Position numbers and translations under genes: made by a program | The notes under the pieces: generated by a model | Database searches by the model: none | Told to the model about the DNA's origin: nothing | What the model saw: only the letters and a program-made list of their open reading frames with translations | Source: Albifimbria verrucaria | Lineage: Eukaryota > Ascomycota > Sordariomycetes > Hypocreales > Stachybotryaceae | Direction of reading: 5' to 3' | Length of the DNA stretch: 64,000 nucleotides | Assembly (NCBI GenBank): GCA_020081605.1 | Contig: JAHREC010000018.1 | Location: 6,262,001-6,326,000, forward strand | Shown here: one piece after another, positions 57,519 through 64,000 of the stretch | Position numbering within the stretch: position 1 is the first letter of the stretch | Layout of the letters: the number at the start of each line of letters is the position of its first letter

Positions 57519-58066
57519 TCAATTTGCCCACCCTTTAATGTTCAAAACCTTTTGGAAGTCTACGTATGTGGTAAGCTTACAGTAGGAAGCTTGTAGGACC
57601 TTGACTGTCCAGGAATTCGCCAAAGGTCGTGAGCTCCATTGCATCAACTGTGACTTGATATGATAGAAAGATCCAAAGTCAGCAAATATGTCGTCAAGCT
57701 TTGGGTGAAAGACCCCAGCGTAATGTTGAAAGTAGCCATATTCTTAAACTTTCGCGTATGGATCGTATATCACCCCACCCTGGTACCTGCACATGGTCTT
57801 GTGCAGAAGTACCATATCATCGGTAAAGGATTCTTTTATTCTAGCCCAGGACTCGCCAATAAGATGGTTGGAAACTTGAAGGAGGTAATAAGACCGTGAA
57901 GTATCTCATCTGCACATGTAATGCTATCCATGTTGATCACTCGACGCTTACCAACGTCGTTGTTACCAACCTCTACAGACAAGAAAAGCTCCATTTCGTG
58001 AATTGTATGTGCGTTAATAATTGATTCGTCACCAAGAACTACTTCCTCACTATTTCGTCTAATCAT
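57519..58066 (-). pseudogene. Decayed coding frame of unknown family
   Basis: ATG 58066 opens MIRRNSEEVVLGDESIINAH and runs to a shift near 57856-57857, where one G may be missing. It then continues ESWARIKESFTDDMVLLHKT and YQGGVIYDPYAKV. An in-frame TAA (57746-57744) interrupts, and the same frame goes on for about 75 codons (EYGYFQHYAGVFHPKLDDIF) to TGA 57519-57521. Continuity over about 180 codons with only two breaks suggests a former gene. I cannot name the family. Confidence 0.35.
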
Positions 58067-61000
58067 TTCATGTCGTAAGGTCGGAGGATGAGCAATTTAC
58101 ATCACTAGCATCAGTCCATGAACACCAACGCCATTAACCTTGTCTCATAGGATTATAACGACGGATACACAGATTCGAACTCTTCAATTCAACCAGAACA
58201 CAGTACATAGTTTTCGCTGTTTCTGTACGTGTTGTGTGGTCTCTCAATGGATAGGCAACCTTCGCCTTCCGCCAAGTCACTGAAAAGCTGATTTTGGAAG
58301 TCTTTGGACGTTTCGGGCTTGCAAGTCACAGAGTTGTATCCTCCATGGGATTCGAATGTCAGACTACAAGAAATATATTCTAATAATAACAGCTTGTCCC
58401 ATGTATTTAGTGCATATTCTCTCAGTATATGGCGTCTTCTTGAGGGCATATTTGAGGCATGTTTAGAGCGGTTGCCGACATGTGAACATTCGTGGCCTGA
58501 CAACAGGGCTCTTCTAAAAGAAAGAAGCCTAAGAAAGCCAACAGACAAAGAGTACTGGGTACCAATCACGCTCTCATACTGGTCTTTCTAACGTTTTGTA
58601 TAGCTATTCTTTTTCACGCGGACCATTTTCGGTTGATACTTCGTGCTGGTTCTTCTCTACTGCATCTACCATACCACCACTATCTCCACATTTCTACCAG
58701 ACATTGGTCATGTAAAAGAACCAGGTTCTCAAAGTCTTCCCCGAATACTAAGTTACTAGCTACGCTTCAAAGTAGTTAGTTGAGTAAATCCATCAGTTTA
58801 TTTTGGTGCTACGCTTATTGAGACTTTGCCCCCATCAGTGTATCTTTACACAGTTGTGATAACTGTGCTCCGTCACATCCACGTAATACAGCGCCTCGTT
58901 GGCGCATAGGGCGTTTGTTCATGTCGTACCACAGTAACCTCTATTGGGTCATATGTTGCGAAGTGTGGTGCATTTGCATGGCACCAGCCCCCAATGCGCC
59001 TTTTGGCAGATCTTTTCCTACTTTCGTAAACCCAGGCTGCTGACACTCCTGTGAAGGATCACATCCATATGTTGTTGGCTCGGCATATCTATTAGGTACA
59101 ACTTCCGTTTTGGGAATCCGAATATGGACGAACACTCGAGATCCCTGTGCAATCATTAAGCTTAGCTTCTGCTTACGGTGCCAGTGGTGGAGCGTCATGT
59201 ACGTCTGTCTATCACCGGGTACCTGAGGCGGCACAAGCCGGCTTTAACTTTCTAGTTCTTCAATTTGAAAGGGACTTAGGTATCTATTTCGGCGAGGAGC
59301 GGGCAAGGAGGCGACAAGGACGGAGAATTGGCGATCAGGAGAAAAAGGTCCCCATAGCTTGTCTCCGATGCAGGCTAGGGTGATACCCAGATTGTGGTTC
59401 GTTTACGGAGTACCTGTTCCGAAGGGATTCTGGATTACAGCTGCAGGACTCTCTTCTATTTTGGTGTGAGATACCACCTTTACTCATATCCTAACCATTC
59501 TTCTTCATTCAATATTCATGCACAGTCGATTCCAAACAGCAGATAATTCATAGTTACATCATGACGGGACTTGATGCTATCGCCTATGGCATTGTCGACA
59601 CCATTGTTGCTGTCATTCAGACAAGCAAGCATGGTCCTATTGTTCCCGTCGCCGCCAATGCCTATTATTAAAATCTTGTTGGTGATTCTAAACTCACTGA
59701 AGAGTGTTACGACAGGCCATTCAGGCCTCGTTCACATCCCATGCAACGCTAATTCCTAGATTGTTATGTAACCTTGGTCCTTCAGCTTGTATCGTACTGG
59801 CTTCTAGTGGTTCCCCCTGGTAAGGAAATAATGCGATGAAAAGTACCTTCTTAGTATTCCAGACAACCTCGGTTTGGTCGCAAAACCAACTGTAGATGGT
59901 GATGAACAGGGCCACGGCTGCCCGAGATGTGCCAACGATAAGTTGGCCATTACCCCTGGATGTATACTATGAACTTGATGGAGCCAGGATTTCATGTGAG
60001 AATACAGCATCAGTCAATATCTTTAATTTATGATGAGTGCGAGCGAGGGCACGGTGGCATATTTGGTGTATCAATTGAGACATGGCCGGAATATTGTTTC
60101 CTATTCAGAAAGAGGCAGATACTCTAGAATTTAACAGGAATATTATATCTATGCACGTAAGCAATGCTAATTCCACTCGTTCGTGGTATGACTGCCATTC
60201 TAGCAGCATGCTTTATAAAGCGAGATTTTCTTTCAAGGCCTTGTATTTCTCCATTAAAATTAGACGAACAAATAACCCTGAGGAACTCTGTTTACTTGGC
60301 TTTGTCTCTGCTTAGCTTCTCGCAAAACAGAGGATCACCTATTCACAGGAAGAAAACGCGTTCCAAAAAATTGGTTCCAGACCTTGGCTTTTACATTCCA
60401 ACCACCCATCGGCGAGCAACATCGTGTGCCTGACACGAGGTGGATTTGTGGATCTAACTTCCTACGGGAGTTCCTGCTCTCCATGACGCCCACTTGGTGC
60501 CAACATCTGCATTGTGGGGTTCAGGTTAATGTTGACGTGATTAATGTCATGCTCAAAACTAGGGTGCTGATTCACTTGAGGACAAAGATACTCTTCCATC
60601 CGATGCATGACAGATGATAAACAAACGCAGCCTATGCTTGAGACTGCGGAGGCTGACAGGCACGTCCTCAGCTCCGCCGGTTCAGACATGATCAGGCAGC
60701 CAAAACACCTAGTTTACTCAAGAAAACGTATTACGGGCGCCAAATTGCGTACAGCTAGGAAGCTGAACAGCTGTGGGTCACCACTGTCCCCTACCAAGCT
60801 CACTGTCATACCAAGGCACCCCAGTATTCGGCAGCGGAACTTCGCTGCTGCGAAGCACTAACCAACACCTGTGCTAGTGACCTTGAAGCGAGAGGGAACT
60901 TATGGCAGGATAAATCTTGGCTCAAGCATCATTGTATTGATATATATATCCTCCACATCCAGTCTCAGGTAGGTGCGTATCAGGCTCTATTGGATCAACT

Positions 61001-61278
61001 CGGCATCACAGTCTTAGGAAGACCGTGAACTGTTCGCAGGTTCTTCCAAAATCCCTTCTCAGTCTACCCAGCTCCTGTTCAGGCCTGGCATAGCGATCCC
61101 TGGCCCTGCTGGGGTGGCCTGACTCCCGCAACAGCCACATCCCTCACATCCACTTGTTGCACTGGTAAGCTCTGTCATGTTGCCTTCAAATGCTCTATTC
61201 TAAATCGTCATCAATGAAAACGTACGTATCTAAAAACCGTAAACTAAAAACTCGAGCTAGATGCGAAAAGCACTTTAT
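58067..61278. other. 3.2-kb gene-poor region
   Basis: Frames of 60-126 codons on both strands (for example 58189-58569 minus and 60607-60861 plus) show no family signature. The only candidate is a tiny gene at 59561. Confidence 0.35.
59561..59668 (+). CDS. Possible very small hydrophobic protein
   Basis: ATG 59561 gives MTGLDAIAYGIVDTIVAVIQ and stops after about 35 codons. It follows a pyrimidine-rich stretch that looks like a fungal 5' leader. Short fungal proteins that begin MxGLxAIxxGI are known, but here the expected longer chain is cut, or an intron is missed. Weak. Confidence 0.25.
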
Positions 61279-63390
61279 TTACAACTTTGGCTTCAGTTCT
61301 GCTTTCTGAGCATTGCTTCTAAACAGGACTGAAGAGTCAGGGTAAGGGTCAATCACGATGTCGTTAAGTGGATTAACCTCAGAGGCCCGGTGAAATAGGT
61401 CTTCGTAAACTTTGCCGTCATAGCGACCCAGAGAGCTGTCAAGCTGCCAGTCGGGGAACTTCCAGGCGTCAACGAGACGCACGACGTGGGGACGGATCTC
61501 GCCAAGTAGGGCGGAGCTACGCTTCGTACGCGCCAATTGGATCTGACGAACCGTGGTAGCTCCGCTGGTGAAAAATTCGGAAGCATGCGACTGCAGGTGA
61601 TGCAATGCAAAGAGCTGGAACAGCTTCTGCAGCATGGCTACCGTTTCTGGGTCGAGCGACGACGTTGTTGTCCTATCTTGCAGCGCCTCGTAGAAGTTCT
61701 TGACTACCAAGTACTGTGCATAGGCCGTAGACAGGCGCCAGAAGTCGATGAGGAGACTGTTCCATGGCTGCTTCTCCTGGTCGCGGTGCTTGAGTGCCTC
61801 CAATGTCAAAAACGCCACGCGCCACGCGAATGCATCGACGAGGTCCTTGTCACTGTCAAGGACGTCAAAGGCGGCACCGATGTCCTGCCGACGAATAAAC
61901 TCCTTCAGAATTCTCGAGATGCTATTGTCCGCAGCCTTGCCAGCAAGAACAGCACGAGCCGATTTAAGCAGGTACCGGGCGACCTGTTGGGTGAGCATGT
62001 AGTTGTCTCCCTCCCACGTAACCGTAGGTAAGTAGTCGGTATACCAGCTACCAATGCCCGAGAATGCTGAGTAGCCGTGGCCACCACAGGCACGACGGCA
62101 GACTTCGAGGCCCTCGGCAGCAACAGTGGATGCAAAGGCTTTGAGTGCACATGAAATAGCGTGCAAATCAGCCAACAGATCGCTGCCAGGGTTGAGCTCT
62201 TCGGGGCCGGCCCCACGCTTGGTCTCGTTCGCGTCTTGCGCGTTGCGACCCTGAGCCATTCGTTTCTGGTTTTCATTATAGATATTAATCATGGCACGTC
62301 CGGTGAAGTGAAGGGCATAAGAGGCTGCTAGGAGCGGCAGGATACGGTGTTGCACCATGGTATAGTCAAGGACCTGGTTCTCTCCGCTCTCACTCTCGTC
62401 AGCATCACGATCCCGGAACTGCCGGCGCACGGAACAGTATCTAGCTGCGATGGTTACGCCTCGCGCAAGCACGGATCCAGATTGCAGCACGATGGACGAG
62501 CGAATGTAAGTCAAGGTGCCGTAGACCAGGGCCGGGTTCGCTGGTCGGATATATTGGCTGGTTACAGGGTCGACACCGGAGAAGCGGCTGAGCATGTTAA
62601 TGTGGGGGATTTTTACATGGTTGAACAGCAGGAAGCCGTTGTCCATAGTGTTGTAACCGAACTTGGGGCCAATATCTCCGACGTGGATATTAGGTAGAGG
62701 CTCATGGGTCTTGAGATCGCGGACCTGCACAACAAACGGGTGTGGCCCATGAGACTTGCCGTTCAGGATGAGTTGCGCGACAACGACGGCATGGTTCGCA
62801 GCCTTGCCGAGCGAGCCGATCCACCACTTGGAAGCGGTTAGGTGAGGTGAATGGATCGTAAAGGTCTTGTCTTCTGGGTTCCAGGTAGCCGTGGTCTCCA
62901 GACCACGAACGTTTGAGCCGTGCCCCAGCTCTGTCTGCGCGTAGCAGCCAATGTACTCATAGTTCTCCGCCTTTGTCAGGAACAACTCGTGCTGTTCAGG
63001 TGTGCCCTGCTCCTGAAGCGTCTTCAGGAACATGCTTGCATGCAAGCCGTACGGAGTCGGCTCACTAATGAGATCATTGGCAACTTGGTAGTCCTCCCGA
63101 CTCCATTGGTGCTCGACGGACAACCGCCTCAATGCCTTTGCTCGAGCAAGGGCAGCCTCGATCCTCTCTGTCCGACCTCGGAAGTAGTTCTGGGTCTTGT
63201 CGAAGACAGGGTTGGATTGAAGGATGTCGAGGATTTTGGCATTTCGGTCCAGGGCTTCCTGGGTAAACAAAAACGCCGCCAGCTGGTCTACGTTGAGGTT
63301 CGATTTGGCTCTCTCCTGCTCGAGGAGCTCATAGCCTTGGGGGCCTGAAGGCTTGAGGGCCTTGACCCACTCCGGGTTTGGTGGAGGCAT
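61279..63390 (-). CDS. Peroxisomal acyl-CoA oxidase
   Basis: Single exon, 703 residues, intact, near the family's 700-750. N-terminal ACOX helices are followed by GCYAQTELGHGSNVRGLETTA, the acyl-CoA dehydrogenase signature for FAD and substrate. KWWIGSLGKAANHAVVVAQL comes next. The mid region has RYCSVRRQF, and CGGHGYSAFSGIGSWYTDYLPTVTWEGDN contains the catalytic Glu in TWEGDN. The C-terminus is ...AELKPKL. PKL fits a PTS1-like tripeptide, so a peroxisomal location is expected. The enzyme converts acyl-CoA to trans-2-enoyl-CoA with H2O2, step one of fungal beta-oxidation. The ATG at 63390 starts MPPPNPEWVKALKPSGP. No shift was found in 2.1 kb, in contrast to its neighbours. Confidence 0.95.
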   Translation of the reverse strand: MPPPNPEWVKALKPSGPQGYELLEQERAKSNLNVDQLAAFLFTQEALDRNAKILDILQSNPVFDKTQNYFRGRTERIEAALARAKALRRLSVEHQWSREDYQVANDLISEPTPYGLHASMFLKTLQEQGTPEQHELFLTKAENYEYIGCYAQTELGHGSNVRGLETTATWNPEDKTFTIHSPHLTASKWWIGSLGKAANHAVVVAQLILNGKSHGPHPFVVQVRDLKTHEPLPNIHVGDIGPKFGYNTMDNGFLLFNHVKIPHINMLSRFSGVDPVTSQYIRPANPALVYGTLTYIRSSIVLQSGSVLARGVTIAARYCSVRRQFRDRDADESESGENQVLDYTMVQHRILPLLAASYALHFTGRAMINIYNENQKRMAQGRNAQDANETKRGAGPEELNPGSDLLADLHAISCALKAFASTVAAEGLEVCRRACGGHGYSAFSGIGSWYTDYLPTVTWEGDNYMLTQQVARYLLKSARAVLAGKAADNSISRILKEFIRRQDIGAAFDVLDSDKDLVDAFAWRVAFLTLEALKHRDQEKQPWNSLLIDFWRLSTAYAQYLVVKNFYEALQDRTTTSSLDPETVAMLQKLFQLFALHHLQSHASEFFTSGATTVRQIQLARTKRSSALLGEIRPHVVRLVDAWKFPDWQLDSSLGRYDGKVYEDLFHRASEVNPLNDIVIDPYPDSSVLFRSNAQKAELKPKL

Positions 63391-64000
63391 GGTGATAAGG
63401 TGGTGAGCCGCTGTAGACTTGATGTAAGGATTAAATGGCTGACAGGGTGAAGCAAGGAGGAATTGCAGTTAAATAGGTTTCACAAGAAGTCGCTAGGAAG
63501 CCCGCGGTGCTGGTGCTTGGTGGTTTGGCCCCCGCGGTCGTCAGTCGCGATTCAGGTATCCTCGGTAATCCACTGGTCATCGGGCGGTACGCGTCTTGGG
63601 GCAGCCCACCCGTTGACGAGATGCCGAGGGACCTGGTCAGAATGACGCTAGCGCGCTCTAGGGCACCGTATATCGGAGCCTTTGTCTTGCGCATTGTCTG
63701 GGGCAATTCTGGGGCAATTCTGGGGCGCTTGCGGAAAAGCCGGGGTAATTATGAAAGGGTAAGTTGAGTCGAGTCGGCCGTGGATCTCAATAAAGGATGA
63801 CGATAAAGTAGGTCCCAGGTGACAAGTTAGCTACCCTATAGCGCATTTCTGATGCATCAACAGCTACCACTTCTCTGTGCTTTATGTCCATTGCGCATAC
63901 CACGACTAGGAGATGACTTTTTGTGTCGTCCTCAAGTGTCAAATTAAGAAGCAGGGGTTATTATAATACCTTGTAGTTTTTTTAGTTTTTTATTTTTTTC
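63391..64000. promoter_or_regulatory. Acyl-CoA oxidase promoter and window end
   Basis: About 600 bp upstream of the oxidase. It ends in a T-rich run at the window edge. Overlapping 60-91-codon frames at 63431-63767 are unsupported. Confidence 0.4.

Noticed and set aside
60607..60861. 84-codon plus frame
   Set aside because: Basic low-information sequence without homology or a leader.
62920..63348. Plus frames inside the acyl-CoA oxidase
   Set aside because: Shadows of a highly conserved coding gene on the other strand.
1..64000. tRNA, rRNA, CRISPR, transposon or viral sequence
   Set aside because: I saw no transposase, integrase or reverse-transcriptase motif, no terminal repeats and no tRNA-like cloverleaf; CRISPR does not apply to a fungal chromosome.

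Overview
The window looks like a chromosome piece from a filamentous ascomycete (Pezizomycotina). Genes are monocistronic on both strands. They are broken by short introns (about 41-111 nt) with GT...AG ends and CTAAC/CTGAC-like branch sites. The families are typically fungal: a Zn2Cys6 regulator, two PTH11/rhodopsin-type membrane proteins, a BYS1-like protein, penicillopepsin, tyrosinase, and a SesA-type protein with HET-s-like amyloid repeats. I cannot fix the class or genus from sequence alone.

Layout. 0-6.4 kb: class II aldolase (cut by the window edge), allantoate-type MFS permease, aspartic protease, cysteine-rich secreted protein. 7.7-12.4 kb: NmrA-like sensor/reductase, alpha/beta-hydrolase, tyrosinase. 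14.5-25 kb: PTH11-like protein, thioesterase-like protein, amino acid/choline permease, second PTH11-like protein, GNAT acetyltransferase. 26.2-33.5 kb: cytochrome P450, Zn2Cys6 regulator and FAD monooxygenase, which look like a small tailoring cluster with no backbone enzyme in view. 34.2-34.9 kb: BYS1-like secreted protein. 36.9-38 kb: F-box/LRR-type pseudogene. 39.2-47.6 kb: an accessory block with a SesA-like protein ending in two HET-s-type amyloid repeats, a small two-exon gene, a DUF7580-like gene, an orphan intact gene and a possible NLR remnant. 48.7-56.5 kb: MBD4-type DNA glycosylase, SurE-like phosphatase, Nudix hydrolase, nucleoside-phosphorylase-like protein. 56.5-61.2 kb is gene-poor with one decayed reading frame. 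61.3-63.4 kb: peroxisomal acyl-CoA oxidase.

Two points dominate. First, most recognisable genes carry one to three single-base deletions, usually in a short homopolymer. Each shifts the frame once, after which the family sequence resumes. I count about 30 such sites and no single-base insertion. That bias suggests uncorrected long-read assembly error more than real decay, so automatic gene models here will be split or truncated. I describe genes across the shifts. The F-box pseudogene (and probably the 57.5 kb frame) differs, because it also has in-frame stops.

Second, the 39-47 kb block is the most interesting biologically. It resembles a fungal amyloid-signalling (HET-S/NLR-type) cell-death locus, with an effector-like protein carrying two pseudo-repeats that align with each other.
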